DNA of 26,306 nucleotides from Duncaniella sp. (GTDB lineage Bacteria; Bacteroidota; Bacteroidia; Bacteroidales; Muribaculaceae): the NCBI RefSeq assembly GCF_029054785.1, contig NZ_JAIDEN010000125.1, positions 1 through 26,306 of the forward strand. The letters are read 5' to 3'. A program made the position numbers and the translations under genes. This document shows, one piece after another, positions 1-7,694 of this stretch (position 1 is its first letter; every line of letters begins with the position of its first letter). Under the pieces are notes generated by a model. That model ran no database searches, was not told the origin of the DNA, and saw nothing but the letters and a program-made list of their open reading frames with translations.

Positions 1-26
1 GCGCCTAACCACTCGGCCAAGGAACC
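1..26 (-). tRNA. partial tRNA gene (5' end only)
   Basis: Read on the minus strand, bases 26 to 1 give GGTTCCT, TG, GCC, an AG-T-GG D-loop and GGC, which is the acceptor 5' strand, positions 8-9 and a complete D-arm of a tRNA. The anticodon lies beyond the window edge, so the isotype cannot be read. The sequence resembles what I remember of Bacteroidales tRNA-Cys, but this is only a guess. A near-perfect promoter lies just upstream (see 48-79). Confidence 0.8.
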
Positions 27-47
27 ATTGCGTTGTGATTACGGGTG

Positions 48-79
48 CAAAGGTAGGTGTTTATTTTGAATCCTCCAAA
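48..79 (-). promoter_or_regulatory. promoter of the tRNA gene
   Basis: On the minus strand TTTG (79-76), 20 bases, then TACCTTTG (55-48) match the Bacteroidetes -33 TTTG / -7 TAnnTTTG consensus exactly. The predicted start is near base 43, about 17 bases ahead of the mature tRNA 5' end at 26, leaving a short 5' leader for RNase P. Confidence 0.75.
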
Positions 80-200
80 TTTTTCAGCAACTTTTTATTT
101 ATCTTGCAAAAGCGTCTGCCTCCACAACGGCAATAATAGACTGAAAACATGGTAAATTCAGCAGTGGGAATTTTTTTCATCAATATCCGATAACATTATA

Positions 201-232
201 TTTCCAAATTAGCGCTATTTGACGTATATTTG
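201..232 (+). promoter_or_regulatory. promoter of the PepC-like gene
   Basis: TATATTTG at 225-232 is a perfect TAnnTTTG -7 element, with TTTC at 201-204 (three of four bases of TTTG) exactly 20 bases upstream. The predicted start near 237 gives a leader of about 40 bases before the ATG at 279. The remaining AT-rich sequence at 80-200 shows nothing else I can name. Confidence 0.6.
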
Positions 233-278
233 CTAAAAATCTCACTTCAACCTTAAATTCAACCAAAATATAGTACAA

Positions 279-1670
279 ATGAAGAAATCAGCACTCTTTG
301 TTGGCCTTTCCCTGCCTTGGCTTGCGATGGCAGCGCAGGGCGATGGCGGAATCAACCAAAAAGACATCGAGGGATTTCGGGCTTCGTATGCCGCGACTCC
401 CGGCACAAAGGCAATCCATAATGCGATTGCCAACAATCCGATCAATGCGCTCGCCCTCAATCATGAAAATCTCAACAACCTGGACACTCATTTTTCGCAT
501 CGTGTTCCAAGCAAAGGCATAACCAACCAGCGTTCGTCAGGCCGCTGCTGGCTTTTCACCGGTCTGAATGTGTTGCGTGCACAGGCCATGACCGAACATA
601 AACTTCCTCAGCTGGAGCTGTCACAGAGCTATAATTTCTTCTGGGATCAGCTTGAGAAGTCAAATCTCTTTCTCCAAGGAGTGATTGACACCGCCTCAAA
701 ACCGTTTGAGGACCGGACTGTCGACTGGCTCTTTGCAAATCCTCTCAGCGATGGCGGCCAATACACCGGTATTGCCGACAACCTGATGAAATATGGTGTC
801 GTACCCATTGAAGTGATGGGCGAGACAGAAAGCAGCAAATCGACAAGCACCATGCGCAAACTTCTTCAGCTGCGCCTACGCGAAGACGGTCTTGAACTGC
901 GCAAGATGGCTGCCGAAGGCAAGAATGCCGAGGCTCTTGCTGTGCGCAAAAAGGAAATGCTTTCTCAGATTTACCGCATACTCGCTCTGAATCTTGGAGA
1001 ACCTCCCACAGAATTCACCTGGACCCGCCGCGATTCTGAAGGCCAGGCAGTCGACACAAAGACTTATACCCCACAGACGTTCTACAAAACATTCTTCGGC
1101 AATGACCTCAAGAATGATTATGTGATGCTGATGAACGATCCGACCCGCGAATATTACAAACTTTACGAAATCGAATATGACCGCCACGGATATGACGGTT
1201 ATAACTGGACCTATGTCAATCTGCCCATAGAGGAAATCAAAGAGATGGCAATCTCTTCCATCCGTGACGGCAAAGCCATGTACTTTTCTTGCGATGTCGG
1301 CAAATTCCTCAACAAGGATCTCGGACTGCTTGACGAAAACAACTATGACTACGGCTCTCTGTTCGGGACAAAATTCGGCATGGACAAGGCCGATCGCATC
1401 CGCACCCATTCATCTGCATCATCTCATGCCATGACTCTTGTAGCCGTGGATCTTGACTCAAAAGATCAGCCGAAGAAATGGATGGTTGAAAACAGCTGGG
1501 GAAAGGGCGCCAACAACGGTCACCTCATCATGACCGACAAATGGTTTGACGAATACATGTTCCGCCTTGTTGTCAACAAAAAATACCTGACTCCTAAAGC
1601 AAGCAAAGTACTCAGTCAGAAACCCACCCTCCTTCCACCGTGGGATCCGATGTTCGCACCTGAAGAATAA
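279..1670 (+). CDS. pepC: exported C1-family cysteine aminopeptidase (PepC/bleomycin hydrolase type)
   Basis: A papain-fold (peptidase C1B) aminopeptidase that removes N-terminal residues from peptides. The 463-residue length suits the family (about 440-460 plus a leader). The catalytic Cys90 lies in SSGRCWLF, His383 in SSHAMTLV and Asn405 in ENSWG, so the triad is intact and in order. The N-terminus (MKKS, hydrophobic stretch to about residue 18, AMAAQG) is a signal peptide, probably cut near residue 19-20, so the enzyme likely acts in the periplasm; classical PepC and bleomycin hydrolase are cytosolic. The ATG at 279 is chosen because it supplies the signal peptide and follows a good promoter. 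It stands alone and ends at a strong hairpin. Family assignment is firm; the exact substrate is unknown. Confidence 0.93.
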   Translation: MKKSALFVGLSLPWLAMAAQGDGGINQKDIEGFRASYAATPGTKAIHNAIANNPINALALNHENLNNLDTHFSHRVPSKGITNQRSSGRCWLFTGLNVLRAQAMTEHKLPQLELSQSYNFFWDQLEKSNLFLQGVIDTASKPFEDRTVDWLFANPLSDGGQYTGIADNLMKYGVVPIEVMGETESSKSTSTMRKLLQLRLREDGLELRKMAAEGKNAEALAVRKKEMLSQIYRILALNLGEPPTEFTWTRRDSEGQAVDTKTYTPQTFYKTFFGNDLKNDYVMLMNDPTREYYKLYEIEYDRHGYDGYNWTYVNLPIEEIKEMAISSIRDGKAMYFSCDVGKFLNKDLGLLDENNYDYGSLFGTKFGMDKADRIRTHSSASSHAMTLVAVDLDSKDQPKKWMVENSWGKGANNGHLIMTDKWFDEYMFRLVVNKKYLTPKASKVLSQKPTLLPPWDPMFAPEE

Positions 1671-1710
1671 ACGGTCGATTCCACCCAAAAGGACGGATAT
1701 CCCCGGCAAC

Positions 1711-1757
1711 AAACAAAATATCCGCGCTTCGTTTGTGAAAGCGCGGATATTTTGTTT
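1711..1757. terminator. bidirectional intrinsic terminator
   Basis: Bases 1711-1729 and 1739-1757 form a perfect 19-bp inverted repeat with a 9-base loop. The GC-rich core (TCCGCGCTT) is flanked by A-rich bases on the left and T-rich bases on the right, so the hairpin has a U-tract on either strand. It lies between two convergent genes (stop at 1670 on plus, stop at 1790 on minus) and should end both transcripts. Confidence 0.9.
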
Positions 1758-1789
1758 TCATCGCAGGTATAGCCTGCTCTATAATCGCC

Positions 1790-2740
1790 TCAAGGCAATG
1801 ATGTTTTTTTAAGTTTCAACCGGTCAAAGCCGTTACCGTAGACGCTTCTCACACTTGAATTGGTCACATAGGCATTCTCATCTGTCTCCTTGACGATTCT
1901 CAAGATGTTGTAGACATCATTCTGACGACACCAGATCAACATCAGCTTACGAGGTTCACCGGTCCAGTAACCCGTGCCGTCCCACATGCTCACTCCTCGG
2001 CCCGTTTCATGCGTGATCCGATAGGCGATCGTCTCCCACTTTTCTGAAAGGATTATAAACTGGATGGTCTGCTTCCCTTTGTCGATATACCTGTCTGCAA
2101 GCCACGAGTAGATATAAATGGCCAACCAGCCGTAGATGATTGTCTGGGTGCGGGACTGGACTCTGGCTTCCATGTCTCCGTCAAACGGCAGGAAAAACGA
2201 GAATGCCACGATCGAAACGTCGATTATCATCATGACACGCCCCATGCTCACATCGCTGATGTGTGACATGATGGCCGCGACAATATCGGTTCCTCCGGTT
2301 GTACCGTGATGGCTGAAATAGATTCCTATACCAAGACCGAGCATTACGGCCCCCATAAAGACACTCATCGGGGCACTGCTGACCAAAGGAGGATGAGAGG
2401 TGAAATATCCCTCGACCGATCCGATCAGCACCGACAGCAGAGTCGCACCGAAAATCGTGCGCAGCACAAAGCCTTTGCCCAAATAACGGAAGCCGCAGAG
2501 CAAGAGCAGAACATTTGTTCCGTACATGACAACCGCAACAGGAAGACGGCCGCCAGTGGCATAAAAAATCAAAGAACTGAAACCCGCCATACCGCCGATG
2601 ACTATATGGTGCGGGAGGATAAATACGGTAAAGCCTACGGCATAAATTATGATGCCGCATACAATTGCTATGTAGTCCCGGATATTCTGTGACAAAAACG
2701 GCTTCGAGACCACCTGGTCAGACTTTATTTGTGTTGACAT
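1790..2740 (-). CDS. YitT-family membrane protein (YitT + DUF2179)
   Basis: A polytopic inner-membrane protein of unknown transport role. The N-terminal two thirds hold about five hydrophobic segments, beginning around residues 23-42 (IAIVCGIIIYAVGF), with the family's glycine-rich GIYFSHHGTTGGTDIVAA stretch and a SMGRVMMIIDVSIVAFSF helix. The last ~90 residues form the soluble DUF2179 domain typical of YitT proteins. At 316 residues the length is slightly above the usual 280-300. It is a single-gene unit with its own promoter (2760-2793) and shares the terminator at 1711-1757 with pepC. No function is established for this family, so none is claimed. Confidence 0.88.
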   Translation of the reverse strand: MSTQIKSDQVVSKPFLSQNIRDYIAIVCGIIIYAVGFTVFILPHHIVIGGMAGFSSLIFYATGGRLPVAVVMYGTNVLLLLCGFRYLGKGFVLRTIFGATLLSVLIGSVEGYFTSHPPLVSSAPMSVFMGAVMLGLGIGIYFSHHGTTGGTDIVAAIMSHISDVSMGRVMMIIDVSIVAFSFFLPFDGDMEARVQSRTQTIIYGWLAIYIYSWLADRYIDKGKQTIQFIILSEKWETIAYRITHETGRGVSMWDGTGYWTGEPRKLMLIWCRQNDVYNILRIVKETDENAYVTNSSVRSVYGNGFDRLKLKKTSLP

Positions 2741-2759
2741 GGTTCATTTAATTTTGCTG

Positions 2760-2793
2760 CAAAGTTAAGGATTTCTTGAAGATATTTAACAAA
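2760..2793 (-). promoter_or_regulatory. promoter of the YitT-family gene
   Basis: On the minus strand TAACTTTG (2767-2760) is a perfect -7 element and TTTG (2793-2790) lies 22 bases upstream, slightly longer than the 20 bases seen at other promoters here. The ATG at 2740 follows about 15-20 bases after the predicted start. I could not find a clear promoter for the divergent sodB between here and 2863. Confidence 0.65.
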
Positions 2794-2863
2794 ATATTCC
2801 CGAACCAACGCCTCCTGGATGCGTTTTTAGGATATAACGAACTTCTAAAACGCAATAATCATC

Positions 2864-3442
2864 ATGACTTATACACTTCCTGAATTGCCCTACGCCAATG
2901 ACGCTTTGGCTCCTTCTATCTCGCGTGAGACAATCGAGTACCACTACGGTAAGCATGAAAAAACATATATCGACAATCTCAACAGACTCATAAAGGATAC
3001 CCCCTATGAGGATATGGAGCTTGAAGATATTATCAAAACCGCATCCGGGCCGTTGTTCAACAACGCATCGCAGGCATGGAATCATATTTTCTACTTCTTC
3101 ACCTTCTCACCCGACGGCGCACATGAGCCTGACGGACATCTCCGCAAGGCGATCGACGAACAGTTCGGCTCATTCGACCAGTTCAAGAAAGAATTTGAAG
3201 ATGCCGGAGTCTCGATTTTCGGTTCTGGATGGGTATGGCTGTCAAAAGATAAAGACGGAAAACTTTTTATCACACAGACATCCAATGCAGGCAATCCTCT
3301 CTGCGAGGGTCTGACTCCTCTGTTGGTTTTCGATGTCTGGGAACACGCTTACTATCTTGACTATCGCAACCGACGCGCCGACGCCCTCAAGGAGTGGTGG
3401 AAAATCGTCGACTGGGATGTAGTGGCAAGCCGCTATCTATAA
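2864..3442 (+). CDS. sodB: iron/manganese superoxide dismutase
   Basis: Cytoplasmic enzyme that dismutes superoxide to oxygen and peroxide. All four metal ligands are present: His27 (in EYHYGKH), His74 (AWNH), Asp157 and His161 (FDVWEHAYY). The second-sphere glutamine is Gln70 in FNNASQAWNH, the placement of Fe-type enzymes rather than the GHxNH of Mn-type. At 192 residues the length is typical. Bacteroides and Porphyromonas homologues are known to be cambialistic (active with Fe or Mn); whether this one is cannot be read directly, but residue 155, two before the Asp ligand, is Val here. The gene is monocistronic and followed by a hairpin with a T-run. Confidence 0.95.
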   Translation: MTYTLPELPYANDALAPSISRETIEYHYGKHEKTYIDNLNRLIKDTPYEDMELEDIIKTASGPLFNNASQAWNHIFYFFTFSPDGAHEPDGHLRKAIDEQFGSFDQFKKEFEDAGVSIFGSGWVWLSKDKDGKLFITQTSNAGNPLCEGLTPLLVFDVWEHAYYLDYRNRRADALKEWWKIVDWDVVASRYL

Positions 3443-3518
3443 CAGACCCGTCAGCATGATAAGAACTTTAGTTAAAGTATAAAAGAATAAGCACTAAAAT
3501 AAGCATAATGTGATGAAT

Positions 3519-3557
3519 GGAGAGAGAGGCAGTCGTGAGACCCCCTCTCTTTTTTTG
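3519..3557 (+). terminator. intrinsic terminator after sodB
   Basis: AGAGAGG (3523-3529) pairs with CCTCTCT (3544-3550), extended outward by weaker A-T and G-T pairs to about 3519/3554, and runs straight into seven or more T residues. It lies about 75 bases after the sodB stop and before the convergent YdeI-type gene. Confidence 0.75.
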
Positions 3558-3605
3558 TCTCTACTAAGATTGACAGCCAAATGATTGACGGTAATTCCGC
3601 GTTGG

Positions 3606-4175
3606 TCAATCCCCCAACAGCCTGCCGTTGTCATGCCAGTCGCCGATCATGACTCCCCTTTCGCTGGATTCAATGAGTTTGGCAAGACGGCTTGCATAGA
3701 GCCCGGGCGATCCTGCAACCCGTTGGATATTGTCGATGCGCACTCGCTGATACAATGGCGGGAATCCACAGAAGTTCTCCCACGCCAACGGTTTTGCTTT
3801 GAATTCATCAAGAATTTCCGGCATGATGACAAACTCAGCATCAAGATCAGGACAAGCCCTTCGGCCGCTCTCTGTCATCAGTCCGGCACGTTCAAGCCTA
3901 CGGCAACGCTCCTTGTTCAATTCCGTCCAACGGCTGTTTTGGGTCCTCGGTCCGAATCGCTGAAGGGTCACGCCTTCGACAGTTTTCACCGTAGAGTCAA
4001 TCCAGCCGAAACACAAAGCCTCCTCGACAGCATCGAGATACCACAGCGAATCTTCCGGCGCCACCTTACCACGCTTAGCCACGACCCAGCATTCCGTCTC
4101 TGTGGCATGGTGCTTGGAGAGCCAATCACGAAAGGCGCTACGGTCGTGTATGGCAAGGATATTTTTGGGGTTCAT
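3606..4175 (-). CDS. YdeI/OmpD-associated (OmdA) family protein
   Basis: A 189-residue soluble protein matching the family often annotated as YdeI/OmpD-associated or bacteriocin-protection protein. Recognisable parts are the N-terminal FRDWLSKHHAT.ECWVV stretch, the WYLDAVEEALCFGWIDS core (about residues 44-60), RFGPRTQNSRWTELN (about 73-87), and the C-terminal helical region YQRVRIDNIQR. These family motifs are intact. There is no signal peptide, so it should be cytoplasmic; the biochemical function of the family is poorly defined and the bacteriocin-protection label rests on little. It begins 46 bases after the stop of the upstream phosphatase gene on the same strand, so the two may be cotranscribed; I saw no separate promoter in that gap. 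Confidence 0.82.
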   Translation of the reverse strand: MNPKNILAIHDRSAFRDWLSKHHATETECWVVAKRGKVAPEDSLWYLDAVEEALCFGWIDSTVKTVEGVTLQRFGPRTQNSRWTELNKERCRRLERAGLMTESGRRACPDLDAEFVIMPEILDEFKAKPLAWENFCGFPPLYQRVRIDNIQRVAGSPGLYASRLAKLIESSERGVMIGDWHDNGRLLGD

Positions 4176-4221
4176 TATTGTCGGCTGATAAAAACAGTCA
4201 AAAAACTATTATCAATATTTC

Positions 4222-5496
4222 TTACGGCTGCATATAGAGTGGGAGACAGCGGACAAGATAATCCTGGGCCGTATTCCAGGGGATATAAATCATCGAGCGT
4301 CCGGGGATCAGAGGAACCGGAGTCTCGTTAAGGTCGACACGCACATAATAGCGTCCGGTTTCAGAGCGGAAAAGAATCATCTGAAGATTGGCCGCCATCG
4401 GCACCACGTAGAAGTCACGCCAGTGCAATCCGACTGTATCGAAATAGTTGGTCATATAGTAGCAGCCAGGGAGGTGCATGAGGGAGAAGAGCGGCATCAG
4501 AGTCTCGGCATGACCGAAACGCAACATCACACTGTAAGGATTGGCCCCGGATATAGCATCCTGACACGTCTTGATCAGATCGGCGAGCAAAGGCGCGGCC
4601 ATAGTGGCGGGCGCAGTGGAGAGCGTCGAAGCCGAATGTGTCAGATAGTGGTGAAGATTTTCGATGCTCCAAAGAGCGTTGATCTCCGGCTCTGTCAGAT
4701 AGAGCGAAAGATCGACCCCGATAGCCATAGCGCTGCAACCGGCAATGACTTTATATACCGCAAGGCCGAAATCGCGCGCCTCACCTTCGGTCAGGGGATA
4801 ATTCTTGTCTAAAAGACGTGGAGCTACTGTCAGAGGGGCATGGCTATCGACATATTCGTCATAGACTTTATGCCATTCCTCCCCTGCCATGAATGCCTTA
4901 TAGTCCGAATCGCTGTCCCACGGGCGCACAAGCGGAGAATTCTGCCGACCTGATGAAGTATAGATCTCAATATGATTGTCCAGACGCGTCAGCTGGTGGG
5001 TGAATTCATCCATTGACATCACACAACGTGGAACATAGGATGAGATCGCATTGATTTTGCGGTCTTTGAACAGCATCGGATAGGCAGCGAAAGCCCGCGA
5101 GGCAATGGCTCTCTGTTCAGCCATGCCAAGCGAATCCAATGCGCCCCAGCGACCTGCGGTCCTGCTGACAACAAGATTACACAGATCCAGAAGTTTTTTC
5201 CCGGCAGGAGAAATTGTGCGCATGGAATCGGCCCGGTGCAGGATGCGTGACAGCGACGTGGTATATTTTGACGATGACAAAAAGCGAGCGCCGTGACGCC
5301 CGACGTGGTTGAGATAGACCGGAGTCAGGGAGTCGGGATAGACAAGATCCTTCACCGACCGCACAGGATAAGGTATTGCCGACCCCTGGCATTGCTCCAT
5401 AGTATAATGTGTGTCTGTCGGATCGGCAGCATGTGTCAATGTGGCTGACGCGAAGAGTCCGAAAACTGCGGTTGCGATAAAAAGAATCTTATTCAT
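4222..5496 (-). CDS. exported histidine-type phosphatase, MINPP-like (possible phytase)
   Basis: A branch-2 histidine phosphatase. The phosphate-binding nucleophile motif is R67-H68-G69-A70-R71 (NHVGRHGARF) and the proton-donor motif is H329-A330-E331 (FGHAET). The HAE form in place of HD is characteristic of multiple inositol polyphosphate phosphatases, including those known from gut Bacteroides, so phytate or other inositol phosphates are likely substrates (inference from family). A signal peptide spans residues 1 to about 23 (MNKILF ... THAA|DP) with no lipobox, so it is exported as a soluble protein. The length, 424 residues, fits. Its promoter (5556-5587) faces that of the TPR gene. Substrate confidence is moderate; fold and catalytic residues are clear. 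Confidence 0.85.
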   Translation of the reverse strand: MNKILFIATAVFGLFASATLTHAADPTDTHYTMEQCQGSAIPYPVRSVKDLVYPDSLTPVYLNHVGRHGARFLSSSKYTTSLSRILHRADSMRTISPAGKKLLDLCNLVVSRTAGRWGALDSLGMAEQRAIASRAFAAYPMLFKDRKINAISSYVPRCVMSMDEFTHQLTRLDNHIEIYTSSGRQNSPLVRPWDSDSDYKAFMAGEEWHKVYDEYVDSHAPLTVAPRLLDKNYPLTEGEARDFGLAVYKVIAGCSAMAIGVDLSLYLTEPEINALWSIENLHHYLTHSASTLSTAPATMAAPLLADLIKTCQDAISGANPYSVMLRFGHAETLMPLFSLMHLPGCYYMTNYFDTVGLHWRDFYVVPMAANLQMILFRSETGRYYVRVDLNETPVPLIPGRSMIYIPWNTAQDYLVRCLPLYMQP

Positions 5497-5526
5497 TGCT
5501 TATGACAGTACTTTTTGTTAGTTTTG
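5495..5526 (+). promoter_or_regulatory. promoter of the small TPR gene
   Basis: TAGTTTTG at 5519-5526 is a perfect -7 element; ATTG at 5495-5498 matches three of four bases of the -33 element with 20 bases between. The predicted start is near 5531, about 40 bases before the ATG at 5572. It faces the minus-strand promoter at 5556-5587. Confidence 0.6.
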
Positions 5527-5555
5527 TCGGTAGAAAGTTCTATTTGAAATCTCTC

Positions 5556-5587
5556 CAAATTTAGGCAAATAATGGATAAACACCAAA
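5556..5587 (-). promoter_or_regulatory. promoter of the MINPP-like phosphatase gene
   Basis: On the minus strand TTTG (5587-5584), 20 bases, then TAAATTTG (5563-5556): both elements and the spacing are perfect. The predicted start is near 5551, giving a leader of about 55 bases. The -33 element lies inside the first codons of the opposite TPR gene. Confidence 0.7.
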
Positions 5588-5844
5588 AATACAAAGACCT
5601 GATTGTTTCCGGGCGGTATAATGATGCCTTGGAGACTCTTGATTCATTGATCGGACAGGACCGGACTGACGACCGACTGCTGTTCGAGCGCGGGAAACTC
5701 AAATGGCGTCTCGGCGACCGAGCGGGCGCTATGGGTGACTACTCCAAAGCCTGCGAAATAAATCCGGACAGTCCAGCGGCCCTTGCCTTGGCACAGGCCC
5801 GTGATATAGCCGATTTTTTCAATCCTGATCTGTACAATCCCTGA
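5572..5844 (+). CDS. small tetratricopeptide-repeat protein
   Basis: A 90-residue soluble protein with two TPR-like helix pairs. Residues about 5-35 (YKDLIVSGRYNDALETLDSL) and 38-72 (LLFERGKLKWRLGDRAGAMGDYSKACEINPDSP) show the TPR pattern of G/Y, A and P at the usual spacing. The tail ends ARDIADFFNPDLYNP; I recall short Bacteroidales TPR proteins with a similar DLYNP end, so it looks like a genuine conserved gene rather than a fragment. There is no signal peptide. Function is unknown; TPRs usually mediate protein contacts. It is transcribed alone, convergent with the ABC-F operon. Confidence 0.82.
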   Translation: MDKHQKYKDLIVSGRYNDALETLDSLIGQDRTDDRLLFERGKLKWRLGDRAGAMGDYSKACEINPDSPAALALAQARDIADFFNPDLYNP

Positions 5845-5903
5845 ACGGCGATTGTTTCACAGCTGTCACCGTACCTGACTATCCACGGCCACGGTCATCC
5901 GGA

Positions 5904-7694
5904 TCATTCTTTTTCCGAAAGCTCAAGCCAACGCATTTCTTTTTCATCAAGAATATCCTTGAGTTCGGAATACCTCTTTGCCTTGTCCGCAATATCATCC
6001 AGCTGTTCTCCTGAATTGAACAGATTTTCAAGTTCCTGGCGCTCTGCTGTCAGAGCGTCGATCTCTTCAGTCAATGCTTCGAGTTCTTTACGCTCTTTGA
6101 ATGTCAGTTTCTGCGGACGATTGTCTCGGTTCCTGTTTCTTGACGAAGTGTCAGTCCCCGCAGCGGCTTTCGGCTGCTCATTGGCTTTCAGTTCCCGGAG
6201 ATAGTCACGATAGTCGCTGTAATTGCCCGGAAAATCCTTAATGACACCGTTGCCTTCCATCACGAACAGATGGTCCACGATGGAATCGAGGAAAAAGCGG
6301 TCATGGGAAATGACAATCACGCAGCCTTTGAATTCCCGCAGGTATTCCTCAAGGATTCCAAGAGTCATGATGTCAAGATCGTTGGTCGGCTCGTCGAGGA
6401 TCAGGAAATTCGGCTGCTTCACCAGGACTGCGGCAAGATGAAGGCGGCGCATTTCTCCACCACTCAATGTCGAAATATATTTCTGCTGGTCAGCCGGAGT
6501 GAACAGGAAGCGTGTGAGAAACTGCATCGGCGACAGACGCGTTGCCCCGCTGTCAAGCACAATGTCGTCAGTCAGATCAGTGATTGCATCAATCACCTTT
6601 TTGCCGGGGGGCAGCTGAAGTCCTTCCTGAGAGTAGTAGCCGAAACGCACAGTCTCACCGACATTCCACTCTCCGCTGTCAGGAGCGACAAGTCCCTGAA
6701 GCATTTTGACAAATGTCGACTTCCCTACCCCGTTTCCGCCGATTATGCCCAGCTTCTCATATCTGGCAAAAGTGTAGGTAAAATCATCAAGAATCACTTT
6801 GTCTCCGAAACGCTTGCTGATGCCTTCCGCCTCAAAAATCTTTGATCCGATATAAGATGAGCGCACATCAGTGGGATCAATCTGCCGCTCTGTGTAATTC
6901 GCGCGCGAACGCTCTTTGAGATCATAGAAAGCGTTGATTCTGTAACGGGCCTTCCCGGCACGGGCCTGTGGCTGCCGTCTCATCCATTCCTGCTCCTTGC
7001 GCAGAGTGTTGCGCACTTTGGCCAATTCTCCCGTGAGAGCCTCGATGCGCTCCGCGCGACGCCTGAGATAGAGATCAAAGTTCCCTTCATAAGTGAAGAT
7101 GCGCTGCATGTCGATTTCAATGATCTTGTTGCAGACACGATCGAGGAAATAGCGGTCATGGGTGACCATCAGGAGGGTGATTCGCTGACGGGTCAGATAG
7201 TTCTCAAGCCATTCAACGGTTTCAAGATCGAGATGGTTGGTAGGCTCGTCGAGGATCAGCAGATCAGGCGACGCGAGAAACACCTGAGCCAGAGCCGCAC
7301 GTTTGATCTGACCTCCGGACATGTGCTCAGGCATGATGGAGGGATCATGGAGGCCAAGCTGCGAGAGCATCTGTCGTGCGCGGTCTTCGCGGTTCCACTC
7401 GTCGTGATGTCCGACCGGCATTTCAGCCAACAGATTGTCAAGTATACTTTTTCCCGGCTCAAAGACAGGAAGCTGGGCGAGAAAGCCCACCCGGAGTCCG
7501 TTTCTGAAAGTCACAGTGCCGCTGTCAGGAGCTTCGGCACCTGACAATATGCGCAGGAGAGTGGATTTTCCGGTACCGTTTTTGGCGATGAGTCCGATTT
7601 TGTCACCTTCGTTCACGCCGAAAGTCACGGAGTCGAACAGCAGGCGGTCGCCATAGCTTTTGGTCAGATCTTCAACTTGCAGATATGGTTTCAT
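5904..7694 (-). CDS. uup: ABC-F ATPase, Uup-like
   Basis: A cytosolic duplicated ABC ATPase without membrane segments, of the ABC-F class that acts at the ribosome. First domain: Walker A 37-45 (AKNGTGKST, with Ala where Gly is usual), signature SGGQ at 126-129, Walker B about 145-150 followed by PTNHLD. Linker about 205-290 contains the charged RRQPQARAGKAR stretch. Second domain: Walker A 319-327 (GGNGVGKST), signature LSGGE 410-414, Walker B 431-436 followed by PTNDLD, the form seen in Uup. A C-terminal coiled coil runs from about 530 to 596 after KLTFKERKELE. The 596-residue length is slightly below that of E. coli Uup. Its ATG overlaps the stop of the GTPase gene by 4 bases (ATGA), so it is translationally coupled as the last gene of the operon. 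Confidence 0.9.
   Translation of the reverse strand: MKPYLQVEDLTKSYGDRLLFDSVTFGVNEGDKIGLIAKNGTGKSTLLRILSGAEAPDSGTVTFRNGLRVGFLAQLPVFEPGKSILDNLLAEMPVGHHDEWNREDRARQMLSQLGLHDPSIMPEHMSGGQIKRAALAQVFLASPDLLILDEPTNHLDLETVEWLENYLTRQRITLLMVTHDRYFLDRVCNKIIEIDMQRIFTYEGNFDLYLRRRAERIEALTGELAKVRNTLRKEQEWMRRQPQARAGKARYRINAFYDLKERSRANYTERQIDPTDVRSSYIGSKIFEAEGISKRFGDKVILDDFTYTFARYEKLGIIGGNGVGKSTFVKMLQGLVAPDSGEWNVGETVRFGYYSQEGLQLPPGKKVIDAITDLTDDIVLDSGATRLSPMQFLTRFLFTPADQQKYISTLSGGEMRRLHLAAVLVKQPNFLILDEPTNDLDIMTLGILEEYLREFKGCVIVISHDRFFLDSIVDHLFVMEGNGVIKDFPGNYSDYRDYLRELKANEQPKAAAGTDTSSRNRNRDNRPQKLTFKERKELEALTEEIDALTAERQELENLFNSGEQLDDIADKAKRYSELKDILDEKEMRWLELSEKE

Noticed and set aside
876..1409. 177-residue minus-strand open frame
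   Set aside because: Antisense shadow of the pepC-like gene, whose catalytic residues are intact on the plus strand.
3585..4331. 248-residue plus-strand open frame
   Set aside because: It lies opposite the YdeI/OmdA-type gene, has no coherent domain, and the minus-strand frame carries recognisable family motifs.
5845..5903. Possible terminator between the TPR gene and the ABC-F gene
   Set aside because: Only short, imperfect pairings (CCACGG/CCGTGG-like) without a T-run; not enough to call.
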